DNA of 64,000 nt. Origin: Nocardia sp. alder85J (GTDB taxonomy: Bacteria; Actinomycetota; Actinomycetes; Mycobacteriales; Mycobacteriaceae). The stretch lies in contig NZ_JAIUCZ020000010.1 in the NCBI RefSeq assembly GCF_020176955.2, positions 124,001 to 188,000 on the forward strand. The letters run 5' to 3'. The translations under genes were made by a program, and so were the position numbers. The notes beneath the pieces are model-generated. The model made no database searches and was not told where the DNA came from. It saw nothing but the letters and a program-made list of their open reading frames with translations. Of the stretch, positions 1-8,603 are shown one piece after another; the stretch's first letter is position 1; the number at the start of each line of letters is the position of its first letter.

Positions 1-353
1 GCTGTCAGCACCCGGTAGGTGTCCTCGGAGAAGTCGGAGTGGCCGGGGGTGTCGACCAGGTTGATCACGCACTCGCCGTACTCGAACTGCAAGGCGGTGG
101 AGCTGACCGAGATGCCGCGCGCCTTCTCCATCTCCATCCAGTCGGAGACGGTGGACTTGCGACCGGCCTTGCCGTGGATCGCGCCTGCCTCGGAGATCAC
201 CTTGGCGTGCAGGGCCAGGGCCTCGGTGAGGGTGGATTTACCGGCGTCCGGGTGTGAGATCACCGCGAATGTGCGCCGCCGGGCCACTTCCTCGGCCAGC
301 CGTCCCGCACCGGCGCGGACGCCGTTCTCGATACCGGTGGACGGGGAATTCAC
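1..353 (-). CDS. prfC: Peptide chain release factor 3, N-terminal part (cut by window edge)
   Basis: This encodes the first ~117 residues of a translational GTPase. RF3 binds the ribosome after peptide release and drives RF1/RF2 off. The G1 loop reads SHPDAGKST, followed by SDWMEMEKARGIS (switch region with the G2 Thr position) and the G3 motif DTPGHSDFSEDTYR. The WMEMEK and DFSEDTYR blocks separate RF3 from EF-G and LepA. I chose the GTG at 353 because an AGGAG lies about 8 nt before it on the reverse strand and the GTPase homology begins shortly after. The C-terminal two thirds lie outside the window. It reads away from the cupredoxin gene, in the same direction, after a 78-bp gap. Confidence 0.93.
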   Translation of the reverse strand, partial: MNSPSTGIENGVRAGAGRLAEEVARRRTFAVISHPDAGKSTLTEALALHAKVISEAGAIHGKAGRKSTVSDWMEMEKARGISVSSTALQFEYGECVINLVDTPGHSDFSEDTYRVLT

Positions 354-431
354 GGGTGGCTCCTGGAGTGCGGGGTACAGGTGACAACCGGTCCAGGCTA
401 CTCGACACGGGGGAGGGGGCCGGTTTCCGGG

Positions 432-869
432 TTATTGGACCGTGACGGTGCCGCGCATGTCCGGGTGGAGGGGGCAGAGGTAGCGGTAGGTGCCTGGGAC
501 GGAGAAGGTGTAGCTCCACTCGCCCTTGTTGTAGATGGGGCTGTTGATGCCCATGGCGGTGTCGCCCATGCCCTGGACCGCGTGTGGCATGCGGTCGGCG
601 AACTTCCAGGTCACGGTGTCGCCGGGTGTGACTGTGAGGGTGGCGGGGGAGAACTTCATATCCTTCACGTCGACGGTGATCGTGGAGGCGTGGGGGGTGG
701 GTGTGCTTGCCGGTGCCGAGGCGGTGGTTGGTGGGGAGGCGATTGTCGTCGGGGGCGGTGTGGAACTCGTTGTGCTCGAACCACATCCACTGGTGGCCAG
801 CGCGAAGGCGCACAGGGCGGCGGCGAATCCGCCGGGCCCGGTGAGTCGGTGACGAGTACCGAATATCAT
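432..869 (-). CDS. Cupredoxin-domain lipoprotein
   Basis: A 145-residue exported protein. The N-terminus has a hydrophobic segment ending in a lipobox (ATSGC, Cys near residue 29), so it is probably a lipid-anchored envelope protein. A Ser/Thr/Pro/Ala linker follows (about 30-62), then a plastocyanin/azurin-like beta domain (about 63-145). The type 1 copper ligands are visible: His in MPHAVQG, then Cys, His and Met in the YLCPLHPDM motif near the C-terminus. A role in extracytoplasmic electron transfer or copper handling is inferred from the family, as no partner oxidase is adjacent. The stop lies 78 bp from prfC on the same strand, so co-transcription is possible. Confidence 0.88.
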   Translation of the reverse strand: MIFGTRHRLTGPGGFAAALCAFALATSGCGSSTTSSTPPPTTIASPPTTASAPASTPTPHASTITVDVKDMKFSPATLTVTPGDTVTWKFADRMPHAVQGMGDTAMGINSPIYNKGEWSYTFSVPGTYRYLCPLHPDMRGTVTVQ

Positions 870-1048
870 GGCGTCAGCCTAGTGGTGTGGTTCTGGTGGT
901 CGGGGTGCTGCGGTGGGTCGGCCGGGCTGGGGGCTCGGGGTGGGGTTCGTTCGGTTGGTTGGGTCGGGAGTGCGTCTGGTTGCGGATGAGGGTTTGGCCG
1001 TCTTGGTGGTGACCGGCTGTGTTTTTGGCCTCCGCTTCGCTGCGGCGG

Positions 1049-1140
1049 GTTCTCGGCCCCTGAGTCTCGATTCTTCCCTCCTCCGCTCCTCCGCTTCGCT
1101 CCCCCGCTCCGTCAGTCCAGAATCGAGACGGGCCGAGAAC
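1049..1140. repeat. Large imperfect inverted repeat with pyrimidine-rich loop
   Basis: The left arm (1049-1074) begins GTTCTCGGCCC and ends GTCTCGATTCT. The right arm (1119-1140) is its reverse complement except for a 4-nt CTGA insertion in the left arm, giving 22 matching pairs. The 44-nt loop is C/T-rich (CTCCGCTCCTCCGCTTCGCT). It sits in the gene-free stretch between the cupredoxin promoter region and the tandem repeat. It could form a long hairpin or cruciform, or be the remnant of a small mobile palindromic unit. No coding sequence is associated with it. Confidence 0.7.
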
Positions 1141-1149
1141 ATTCGGGGT

Positions 1150-1800
1150 ATGCCTACTCGGGGGTGACCGGGCCCTCAGCGGGCGGGCCGAATGCCGGGC
1201 CTGCTTGTTGGTGACCGCGGTGGAGGGTGAGGTGGGAAAAGAAACTCGAGGGTCCGGGCCTGCTCGGGGGTGACCGGGTTGGAGGGTGCGGTGGGAAAAG
1301 AAACTCGAGGGTCCGGGCCTGCTCGGGGGTGACCGGGTTGGAGGGTGAGGTGGGAAGGGAACTCGAGGGGTCGGGGCTGCTCGGGGGTGACCGCGTTGGA
1401 GAGCTGGGGCGGGAAGAGAACTCGAGGGTCCCGGCCTGCTCGGGGGTGACCGGGTCGATGGGGAGGTGGGCAGCGGATTGGGGTGTCCGGCCTGCTGTTG
1501 GTGACCGCGAACCGGGGTGGGCCGGGTGTCGGGGCTGTCTGCTGGTGGCACGGGCTCGGAGGTGAGTCGGGCAACGAACAAGCTTGTCCGGGCTGCGGAT
1601 TGGTGACCGCGATACGGGGAGCCGGAACGGATGTCCGGCCTGCTCGGTGGTGAGGGAGGTCCGAGGGTGGGGCGGGCAGTGGACAGGTGTGTCTGGACTG
1701 TGGATCGGTGACTTGGCCGGACCCGGGTGAGGCGGTGGGGCGTGGACAGGCGGGCTGGGCCTGTGTATCGGGTGACCTGGGTGGGGTGGGGCGTAGTCTG
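1150..1800. repeat. Degenerate ~59-bp tandem repeat (minisatellite), about 10 units
   Basis: Units begin near 1195, 1254, 1313, 1371, 1430, 1487, 1530, 1588, 1635, 1690 and 1751. The core is CCGGCCTGCTCGGGGGTGAC followed by CGGGTTGGAGGGTGAGGTGGG and a GAACTCGAGGGTC end. Units 1-4 are 58-59 bp and very similar; later ones decay and vary in length. Because 59 is not a multiple of 3, the array cannot be a clean protein repeat, although open frames run through it on the reverse strand. It fills the region upstream of nnr and ends about 40 bp before that start codon. It resembles MIRU/VNTR-type intergenic minisatellites of mycobacteria in kind, not in sequence. Confidence 0.85.
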
Positions 1801-1841
1801 CTGGGGTTGCCGTTCGGGGTGTGCGAGCGTCGAGGAGAGCG

Positions 1842-3281
1842 ATGGCACCGGTACGTGGCTATTACACCGCCGACGAGGTGCGGGCCGCGGAGGCGGAACT
1901 GTTCACCCGGGTTGCGGACGGGGTGCCGATGCGGCGGGCCGCTTACGGGCTGGCCGAGGTGGTGGCGGCGGAACTGCGGGAGCGTACCGGTGGGGTGGTC
2001 GGGCGGTCGGTGACGGTGCTGGTCGGGTCCGGTGACAACGGGGGGGACGCGCTGTTCGCGGGGGCCATGTTGCGGCGGCGGGGGGTTGTGGTGTCGGCCG
2101 TGTTGCTGTCGCCGGAGCGGGTGCATGCGAAAGGTCTTGCGGCGCTGCGGCGTAGCGGGGGGCGGGTGCGTGACGATCCGGGGTCTGCGGATCTGGTGGT
2201 GGACGGGATCGTCGGTATTTCCGGGCGTGGGCCGTTGCGGCCGCGGGCTGCGGAACTTGTTGCGGGGGTGCGGGTTCCGATCATCTCGGCCGATCTGCCC
2301 AGTGGGGTCGATCCGGATACCGGTGCGGTGGACGGTCCTGCCGTTCGTGCCGATGTGACCGTGACCTTCGGGGCCCGTAAGCCGGTGCATGCGCTGGCCG
2401 CGCCCTGGTGTGGGCGCATCGAGCTGGTACCCATCGGCTTGCGGCTGCCGGTGCCGTCGCTGGCGGCGTTGGATCCGGGGGGGATCGGGGCGGACTGGCC
2501 GGTGCCGGGGCCGCACGACGACAAGTACAGCCAGGGGGTTGTCGGTATCTGTGCCGGTAGTGCGGCGTATCCGGGTGCGGCGGTGTTGTGTACCGGGGGT
2601 GCGGTCGCCGCGACGTCCGGGATGGTTCGCTACACCGGGACCGGGATCGAGCAGGTGCTCGCGCATGCGCCGGAGGTCGTTGCCGCCGAGACCGTCGCCG
2701 CTACCGGGCGGGTGCAGGCGTGGGTGTTCGGGCCCGGTGCCGGAACCGATACCGCCGCTCGTGATCGGCTGGCCGAGATCCTCGCCACCGACCTTCCGGT
2801 TCTGGTCGACGCCGACGGGCTGACCCTGCTGGCCGCCGAGCCGAAGCTGGTCGCCGGCCGGCGCGCTCCTACGGTGCTGACTCCGCATGCCGGTGAATTC
2901 GCTCGGCTGACCGGGCACGAGCCGGGGCCGGATCGGGTTGCGGCCGTTCGGGGGCTGGCCGGGGAGTGGGGGCTGACGGTGCTGTTGAAGGGGCGTGCCA
3001 CCCTGGTCGCGGGGCCGGGCCAACCGGTGCTGGTGAACGAGGCGGGCGGTTCCTGGGCCGCTACCGCCGGTGCCGGTGATGTCCTCTCCGGTGTCCTGGG
3101 CGCTCTGCTCGCCGCGGGCCGCGAACCGGCCTGGGCCGCCGCGGCTGCCGCCCGCGTGCACGCCCTTGCCGCCAACCTCGCCGCGCACGCTCACGACGGC
3201 AGCGCGCCGATCTCGGCGACTCCCTTGCTCCACCACATCCGGCCGGCGATCGCCACCCTCCGCGCCCAGACGGACGCCTGA
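1842..3281 (+). CDS. nnr: Bifunctional NAD(P)H-hydrate epimerase / ADP-dependent dehydratase
   Basis: A 479-residue metabolite-repair enzyme that restores hydrated NADH/NADPH. The N-terminal YjeF_N (NnrE) half equilibrates the R and S epimers and holds a GSGDNGGD motif at about residues 62-69. The C-terminal ribokinase-like NnrD half dehydrates S-NAD(P)HX using ADP and ends with the TAGAGDVLSG anion-hole motif, catalytic Asp near 413. The length fits the fused enzyme. An upstream in-frame GTG (1821) exists, but the ATG at 1842 has a GAGGAGA Shine-Dalgarno 4 nt before it, so I use the ATG. It is the first gene after the tandem repeat and is followed by a ~310-bp gap before alr. Confidence 0.95.
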   Translation: MAPVRGYYTADEVRAAEAELFTRVADGVPMRRAAYGLAEVVAAELRERTGGVVGRSVTVLVGSGDNGGDALFAGAMLRRRGVVVSAVLLSPERVHAKGLAALRRSGGRVRDDPGSADLVVDGIVGISGRGPLRPRAAELVAGVRVPIISADLPSGVDPDTGAVDGPAVRADVTVTFGARKPVHALAAPWCGRIELVPIGLRLPVPSLAALDPGGIGADWPVPGPHDDKYSQGVVGICAGSAAYPGAAVLCTGGAVAATSGMVRYTGTGIEQVLAHAPEVVAAETVAATGRVQAWVFGPGAGTDTAARDRLAEILATDLPVLVDADGLTLLAAEPKLVAGRRAPTVLTPHAGEFARLTGHEPGPDRVAAVRGLAGEWGLTVLLKGRATLVAGPGQPVLVNEAGGSWAATAGAGDVLSGVLGALLAAGREPAWAAAAAARVHALAANLAAHAHDGSAPISATPLLHHIRPAIATLRAQTDA

Positions 3282-3372
3282 CGGGTGGGGCTGGTCGGCC
3301 TGCCGATCATGGCTGGTACGAATTGCGCAACCAGTGTGTGCGGGTGAGCTGATTGCGGCTGTCGACCGTTGT

Positions 3373-3412
3373 ACCTGTGCACAGGTCTTTCGGACTGTGC
3401 GTACCTGTGTAC
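3373..3412. promoter_or_regulatory. Paired operator-like palindromes upstream of alr
   Basis: A perfect 14-bp palindrome ACCTGTGCACAGGT (3373-3386) is followed by GTACCTGTGTAC (3401-3412). The word GTACCTGTG occurs twice exactly 30 bp apart, close to three helical turns. The pair sits about 180 bp before the alr start, in the 3282-3589 gap, which otherwise shows no gene. Phased direct repeats of this kind suit a dimeric regulator binding cooperatively. The regulator is unknown. Confidence 0.45.
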
Positions 3413-3589
3413 GGATGTCGACTCGAGGTGATCGACGTGCGATGGAGTCGGGTTCGTGGGTGATCGCCGATCCGGGTGGGGCGGCACGCCGGTGGAACAG
3501 GGGTCCGACCGGCCCGTGAGCCGGGCTGTTACCGGACGCATTCCGAGGTGTCCGACGTGTGGCGGCGGGTTCCTGGCAGGATCGGTGTC

Positions 3590-4744
3590 GTGAGCACTCC
3601 CGATCCGCAGGTGGAGATCGTTGTCGACCTGGACGCCATCGCGCACAACGTGCGGGTGTTGCGGGCGCACGCCGGTGATGCCGCGGTGATGGCGGTGGTG
3701 AAGGCCGACGGGTACAACCACGGTGCGGTGCGGGTGGGGGAGGCGGCGCTGGCCGCGGGGGCGGCGGAACTCGGGGTCACCACGGTCGCGGAGGCGCTGG
3801 TGCTGCGGGAGGGCGGGATCACGGCGCCGATCCTGTGCTGGCTCAACACCTCCGATGCCGACTATGCCGCCGCGGTGGCTGCCGACATCGAGATCGGGAT
3901 CTGTTCGGTCGCCCATCTCGAGGCGGTTGTCCGGGGTGCGCGGGCCGTCGGGCGGCCGGCGGTGACGACGGTGAAGGTCGATACCGGGCTGAATCGCAAC
4001 GGGGTGCCGGATGCGCAGTTGCCCGCGGTCCTGGAGTTGTTCCGGGAGTCGGTGGCGGCGGGGACGGTGCGGTTCCGGGGGGTGTTCTCGCATCTCGCGC
4101 ATGCCGACGAGCCCCGGCATCCGATGCTGGACGTGCAGCGGGACCGGTTTCTGAACGCGATCGCGCTGGCCAAGGAGTACGGGTTGCAACCCGAGGTGGC
4201 GCATCTGGCCAATTCGGCGGCCACGCTGACCCGTCCCGACCTGGCCTTCGACATGGTGCGGCCGGGTATCGCGGTGTACGGGTTGTCGCCGATCCCGGAG
4301 TTGTCCGATTTCGGGTTGCGGCCGGCGATGACCTTCCGGGCGCGGGTCGCGCTGGTCAAGCCCGTCGCCGCCGGGGAGGGCGTGTCCTACGGTCACGAAT
4401 GGGTGGCGCCGTACGACACCACGGTGGCGTTGATCCCGGCCGGGTATGCCGATGGTGTGTCGCGTGCGCTGGGAGGCCGGATCCCGCTGCGGATCGGTGG
4501 GGTGGCATATCCCGCCGTGGGGCGGATATGTATGGATCAACTGGTCATCGATCTCGGTGACAATCCGGACGGGGTGGCGGAGGGTGATGCCGCGGTGCTG
4601 TTCGGGGCCGAGCCCGGCGATCCGTCCGCCCAGCACTGGGCCGAACTGCTGGGCACGATCAATTACGAGATCGCCTGCGCGCCGCGCGGGCGGGCGGTAC
4701 GCAGCTATCGGGGCGGCCGTGACGAGGTCGGGGGTGCACGATGA
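3590..4744 (+). CDS. alr: Alanine racemase
   Basis: A 384-residue PLP-dependent racemase that makes D-alanine for peptidoglycan. The PLP lysine lies in VVKADGYNHG (K38) and the catalytic tyrosine in GVSYGHEW (Y267). Length and both motifs match the bacterial Alr family (alpha/beta barrel then C-terminal beta domain). An open frame extends further upstream, but the residues before MSTPDPQVEI look non-coding. The GTG at 3590 has a GGCAGGA about 10 nt upstream and starts right at the family's N-terminus. The stop overlaps the next start (ATGA at 4741-4744), so the next gene is translationally coupled. Confidence 0.95.
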   Translation: MSTPDPQVEIVVDLDAIAHNVRVLRAHAGDAAVMAVVKADGYNHGAVRVGEAALAAGAAELGVTTVAEALVLREGGITAPILCWLNTSDADYAAAVAADIEIGICSVAHLEAVVRGARAVGRPAVTTVKVDTGLNRNGVPDAQLPAVLELFRESVAAGTVRFRGVFSHLAHADEPRHPMLDVQRDRFLNAIALAKEYGLQPEVAHLANSAATLTRPDLAFDMVRPGIAVYGLSPIPELSDFGLRPAMTFRARVALVKPVAAGEGVSYGHEWVAPYDTTVALIPAGYADGVSRALGGRIPLRIGGVAYPAVGRICMDQLVIDLGDNPDGVAEGDAAVLFGAEPGDPSAQHWAELLGTINYEIACAPRGRAVRSYRGGRDEVGGAR

Positions 4745-5826
4745 CGGGATCGGCGCGAGCACGCGCGGTGTGGACCGGCGGCGTGGCCTCCGCGGCGGTG
4801 CTGGGGGCACTGGCGGGGGCACACGCGTTGCGGCGGGTCGGCGCGAGCGTGTGGTGGCCCGCGAACAGCGACGACCTGCGTGACGAGGATTTCCTGCTGC
4901 TGGATCGCGACCGTCCCGACACCGTGCTGGCCGACGACGGGGTGAAACTGGCCGTGCGCAGTTGTGGTTCGGAGAATGCCCCTGTCACAGCGATTTTCGT
5001 GCACGGATTCTGTAACAGCATGGAGTCCTTTCACTTTCAGCGACGTGATCTCGAAAAGCTGTGGGGGCCAAGGGTTCGCCTGGTGTTCTACGACCAGCGC
5101 GGGCACGGCCGCTCCGACGCGCCCGGCCCCGGCAGCTGTACCGTGGCGCAGCTCGGGCGCGATCTGCTGGCGGTGATCGACCAGCTCGCACCGGCCGGTC
5201 CGCTGCTGCTGGTCGGGCATTCGATGGGCGGGATGGCGGTGCTGGCCGGGGTGGCGCGGGCCACCGAGCCGGTGGCCGCGCGGGTGCGGGCGGCGGCGCT
5301 GCTGTCCACCGCGGCGGCCGACGTGACCGCCACCGGAGTGGGGCAGTTGCTGCGCAGCCCGGCGCTGGACGGGGTGCGGCTGGCCGCTCACGTCGCGCCG
5401 GCCCTGGTCCAGATGGGCCGGACCACCACCCGGCAGCTGCTGCGGCCGTTCCTGCACGTCAGCTCGTTCCACGGCGAGGTCAGCCCCACCCTGTCCCGAT
5501 TCACCACCTCGATGATCGACCGGGTTCCGGTCGACACCATGGTGGCCTTCGCGCGGGCGGTGGAACTGCACGACGAGCGGGCGGCGCTGCCGCGGCTGGC
5601 GCCGCTGCCCGGTCTGGTGCTCGGCGGCGCGCACGATCTGGTCATCCCGTTCGGCAGTTCGCGCGCCCTGGCCCAGGCCCTGCCGAACGCGGATCTGGTG
5701 CGGGTCACCGATGCCGCGCACATGGTGCACCTGCAATATCCGGATGTGGTCAACGGAGCGCTGGATCGGCTGGCGGTCCGCGCCCGGCTGGTCGGGGAAT
5801 CGGAGGGAGCGGTGGCTCGTGGCTGA
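4741..5826 (+). CDS. Alpha/beta hydrolase, membrane-anchored
   Basis: A 361-residue alpha/beta-hydrolase. Residues about 8-30 are hydrophobic (VASAAVLGALAGAHAL) and probably form an N-terminal anchor or uncleaved signal. The catalytic triad is visible: Ser161 in GHSMGG, Asp299 in GGAHDL and His327 in DAAHMVH. The oxyanion region is FVHGFCN. The substrate cannot be told; lipase, esterase and lysophospholipase are all possible. It starts in an ATGA overlap with alr and ends 8 bp inside tsaE, so it belongs to the alr-tsaE-tsaB-rimI-tsaD transcription unit. Confidence 0.9.
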   Translation: MTGSARARAVWTGGVASAAVLGALAGAHALRRVGASVWWPANSDDLRDEDFLLLDRDRPDTVLADDGVKLAVRSCGSENAPVTAIFVHGFCNSMESFHFQRRDLEKLWGPRVRLVFYDQRGHGRSDAPGPGSCTVAQLGRDLLAVIDQLAPAGPLLLVGHSMGGMAVLAGVARATEPVAARVRAAALLSTAAADVTATGVGQLLRSPALDGVRLAAHVAPALVQMGRTTTRQLLRPFLHVSSFHGEVSPTLSRFTTSMIDRVPVDTMVAFARAVELHDERAALPRLAPLPGLVLGGAHDLVIPFGSSRALAQALPNADLVRVTDAAHMVHLQYPDVVNGALDRLAVRARLVGESEGAVARG

Positions 5827-6265
5827 TCAGCGCACGCTGCCGACGGTGGCGGACACCGAGGCGCTGGGCCGGGAACTGGCCGCCGACCTGACCGCGGGTG
5901 ATCTGGTGATCCTGGACGGCCCGCTCGGCGCCGGCAAGACCGCGCTGACCCGGGGCATCGCCGCCGGGCTGCGGGTCGAGGGCCGGGTCAGCTCGCCGAC
6001 GTTCATCATCGCCCGCCAGCACCGGGCCGGCGCGCATCCGGGCGCGGTCGCGCTGGTGCACGTCGACGCCTACCGGCTCGGCGGCGACCTGGACGAGCTG
6101 GACGCCCTCGATCTGGACACCGATCTGGAGGACGCGGTCGTGGTGGTCGAGTGGGGCCTCGGGGTCGCCGAGCACCTGGCCGACCGGCATCTGCGGGTGC
6201 AGCTGCACCGGGCGGCGGAGTCCGACGTCCGCACCGCCACCTGGGAGTGGGTCGGCGCGGTCTGA
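5819..6265 (+). CDS. tsaE: tRNA t6A37 biosynthesis ATPase TsaE
   Basis: A 148-residue P-loop ATPase that assists the TsaB-TsaD complex in making N6-threonylcarbamoyladenosine at position 37 of ANN-decoding tRNAs. Walker A is GPLGAGKT with Lys40; the next conserved stretch is VSSPTFIIARQH, and VHVDAYRL carries the Walker B-like acid. The GTG at 5819 is chosen because GGAGGGA lies 10 nt upstream. It overlaps the hydrolase stop by 8 bp. A longer in-frame reading starting at 5711 would lie inside the hydrolase gene and is rejected. TsaB and TsaD follow in the same operon. Confidence 0.95.
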   Translation: MADQRTLPTVADTEALGRELAADLTAGDLVILDGPLGAGKTALTRGIAAGLRVEGRVSSPTFIIARQHRAGAHPGAVALVHVDAYRLGGDLDELDALDLDTDLEDAVVVVEWGLGVAEHLADRHLRVQLHRAAESDVRTATWEWVGAV

Positions 6266-6329
6266 CCGGGTCCCGGCAGGGTGTACGGCCGGTGGGGCGG
6301 GGATGTCGTACCGGTATCGTTGGGCCATC

Positions 6330-7046
6330 ATGCTTGTACTCGCTGTCGACACCGCGACACCCGCCGTGACGGCGGGTCTGGTGGAGCTGACACATGCCCC
6401 GCACGCGGACCGGGAGCCCGCCCCGCAGGCCCGCACCCTGGCCGCCCGGGTGACCGTCGACGCGCGCGCCCACAACGAGGTGCTGACCCCGCAGATCCTG
6501 GACTGCCTGGAGGCCGCGAACATCGCCCGCGGCGATCTGGACGCCGTGGTGGCCGGGGTCGGACCGGGCCCGTTCACCGGCCTGCGGGTCGGGATGGCGA
6601 CCGCCGCCGCCTTCGGCGACGCGCTGGGCCTGCCGGTGTACGGGGTGTGCAGCCTGGACGCGATCGCCGTCGACGCCTGGCGCGACCTGCATCCCGCCAT
6701 CACCGGTGACAGCGCGCCGGACGCGGTCGAACTCCTGGTGGTGACCGACGCTCGTCGCCGCGAGGTGTACTGGGCGCGCTACCGGTCCGGCGGCGTGCGC
6801 GTCGCGGGCCCGGAGGTGTGCCGCCCCGGCGATCTGGACCCGGGCGTGGCGACCGCGATCGCGGGCTCGGCCTCGCACGTCGACTTCTTCGATCTGCCGG
6901 TGCTGCCGGTGGAGACCCCCTCGCCCGCCGGGCTGGTCCGGTGCGCCGCGGCGCAACTGCTGGACCGGTCCGTGCCGCCGCCGCTGACCCCGCTGTACCT
7001 GCGCCGCCCGGACGCGGTCGAGCGCAGCTATCAGGCGGTCCGGTGA
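6330..7046 (+). CDS. tsaB: tRNA t6A37 biosynthesis protein TsaB
   Basis: A 238-residue ASKHA-fold protein, the inactive partner that dimerises with TsaD. The N-terminus MLVLAVDTATPAVTAG is the family signature, and GVGPGPFTGLRVGMA is the conserved central motif. The ATG at 6330 is preferred over an upstream in-frame start at 6303 because family members begin at the strand leading into VDTAT. It follows tsaE by 64 bp and its stop overlaps the rimI start (GTGA at 7043-7046). Confidence 0.95.
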   Translation: MLVLAVDTATPAVTAGLVELTHAPHADREPAPQARTLAARVTVDARAHNEVLTPQILDCLEAANIARGDLDAVVAGVGPGPFTGLRVGMATAAAFGDALGLPVYGVCSLDAIAVDAWRDLHPAITGDSAPDAVELLVVTDARRREVYWARYRSGGVRVAGPEVCRPGDLDPGVATAIAGSASHVDFFDLPVLPVETPSPAGLVRCAAAQLLDRSVPPPLTPLYLRRPDAVERSYQAVR

Positions 7047-7552
7047 AACCCGGCGAGATGGTCGTGCGAATCGAACGGATGCGCCCGGCCGACATCGACC
7101 GGTGCGTGGAACTCGAGCGGCTGCTGTTCCCCGAGGACGATCCGTGGCCCGCGGGCGCGTTCCGCTCCGAGCTGAGCGGCTCGCACAACCACTACGTGGT
7201 CGCCCGCGACGGGGACGGGCGAATGGTCGGCTACGCGGGCATCGCGCTGCTGGGCACACACGACCATCCCGAGGCCGAGGTGCACACGATCGGCGTCGAC
7301 CCGGACTGCCACCGCGGCGGCATCGGCACCCGGCTGCTGCGGGCACTGCTGACCGTGGCCGGACATCGTGGCGGGCCGGTGTTCCTGGAGGTGCGCACCG
7401 ACAACGTCGCGGCCATCGCCCTCTACGAGCGGCACGGTTTCCGCGTCGTCGGCCTGCGCAAGCGCTACTACCTGCCCAGCGGCGCCGACGCCTACACCAT
7501 GCTCCGCCCCGAGCCGACCGGCGCGGACCAGCCGAACGAGGTGCTCGCATGA
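7043..7552 (+). CDS. rimI: Ribosomal-protein-S18-alanine N-acetyltransferase-like GNAT
   Basis: A 169-residue GNAT acetyltransferase. The acetyl-CoA pyrophosphate loop CHRGGIGTRLL lies near residues 88-99, and the EVRTDNVAAIALYERHGFRVVG block is typical of RimI. Start MVVRIERMRPADIDRCVELE follows a GTG that overlaps the tsaB stop by 4 bp; an ATG 12 nt later is an alternative. In many actinobacteria rimI sits between tsaB and tsaD, as here. The exact acetylated target (S18 N-terminus or others) cannot be read from sequence. The stop overlaps tsaD (ATGA at 7549-7552). Confidence 0.92.
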   Translation: MKPGEMVVRIERMRPADIDRCVELERLLFPEDDPWPAGAFRSELSGSHNHYVVARDGDGRMVGYAGIALLGTHDHPEAEVHTIGVDPDCHRGGIGTRLLRALLTVAGHRGGPVFLEVRTDNVAAIALYERHGFRVVGLRKRYYLPSGADAYTMLRPEPTGADQPNEVLA

Positions 7553-8583
7553 TCGTCATGGGAATCGAGAGCTCCTGCGACGAGACCGGGGTGGGCATCG
7601 TCCGCCGCCACGCCGACGGCGTCTGTGAACTACTCGCCGACGAGGTGGCCTCCAGCGTCGACCAGCACGCCCGATTCGGCGGCGTGGTCCCGGAGATCGC
7701 CTCCCGGGCCCATCTGGAGGCGATCGTGCCGGCTGTGCGGCGGGCGCTGGCCGCCGCGGGCGTCGACCGTCCCGACGCGCTGGCGGTCACCATCGGCCCC
7801 GGCCTGGCCGGCGCGCTGCTGGTCGGGGTGGCGGCCGCGAAATCCTATGCGGCGGCGTGGGACATCCCGTTCTACGCGCTGAACCACCTCGGCGGTCACG
7901 TCGCCGTCGACACCCTGGAACACGGCCCGATGCCGCCCTGCGTGGCGCTGCTGGTGTCCGGCGGCCACACCCACCTGCTGCACGTCACGGATCTGGCCGA
8001 GCCGATCGTGGAACTGGGCAGCACCGTCGACGACGCGGCGGGCGAGGCCTTCGACAAGGTGGCGCGGCTGCTCGGGCTCGGCTATCCGGGCGGCCCGGCG
8101 CTGGACGCGGCCGCCGCGCACGGCGACCCGCACGCGATCGCCTTCCCGCGCGGGATGACCGGTCCGCGCGACGCGCGCTACGACTTCTCCTTCTCCGGAC
8201 TGAAGACCGCGGTGGCCCGCTACGTGGAGGCCGCCGGACGCACCGGCGCGGACCTGCCGATTCCGGACATCGCCGCCTCCTTCCAGGAGTCGGTGGCCGA
8301 CGTCCTCACCATGAAAGCCGTGCGCGCGGCCACCGACCTCGGCATCGACACCCTGGTGCTCGGCGGCGGCGCCACGGCCAACACCCGCATCCGCTCGATG
8401 GCGGAGCAGCGCTGCACCGCCGCGGGCATCCGGCTGCGGGTGCCGAAACCGCGCCTGTGCACCGACAACGGCGTGATGATCGCCGCCCTGGGCGCCCACG
8501 TGATCGCGGGCGGCGCGAAACCGTCGGCCCTGACGGTCGGCACCGACCCGGGCCTGCCGGTGTCCACCAGTCAGGTGCGCTGA
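7549..8583 (+). CDS. tsaD: tRNA N6-adenosine threonylcarbamoyltransferase TsaD (Gcp/Kae1)
   Basis: A 344-residue catalytic subunit that transfers the threonylcarbamoyl group from its adenylate to A37 of tRNA. Seen: MGIESSCDETGVG at the N-terminus, the metal-binding NHLGGH motif (His113 and His117), the LLVSGGHTHL phosphate motif, FSFSGLKTA, and the C-terminal TDNGVMIAALGAH with the metal Asp. Two in-frame starts exist (7549 and 7558); the first keeps the ATGA overlap with rimI. This is the last gene of the forward run. The next gene is on the other strand. Confidence 0.96.
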   Translation: MIVMGIESSCDETGVGIVRRHADGVCELLADEVASSVDQHARFGGVVPEIASRAHLEAIVPAVRRALAAAGVDRPDALAVTIGPGLAGALLVGVAAAKSYAAAWDIPFYALNHLGGHVAVDTLEHGPMPPCVALLVSGGHTHLLHVTDLAEPIVELGSTVDDAAGEAFDKVARLLGLGYPGGPALDAAAAHGDPHAIAFPRGMTGPRDARYDFSFSGLKTAVARYVEAAGRTGADLPIPDIAASFQESVADVLTMKAVRAATDLGIDTLVLGGGATANTRIRSMAEQRCTAAGIRLRVPKPRLCTDNGVMIAALGAHVIAGGAKPSALTVGTDPGLPVSTSQVR

Positions 8584-8603
8584 CCGGGCAGCGCGCGGAC
8601 CGT

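Noticed and set aside
1176..3236. Very long reverse-strand open frame (~690 codons) opposite nnr and through the minisatellite
   Set aside because: Arg/Pro/Gly/His-rich composition with no domain; it mirrors the high-GC third positions of nnr on the other strand.
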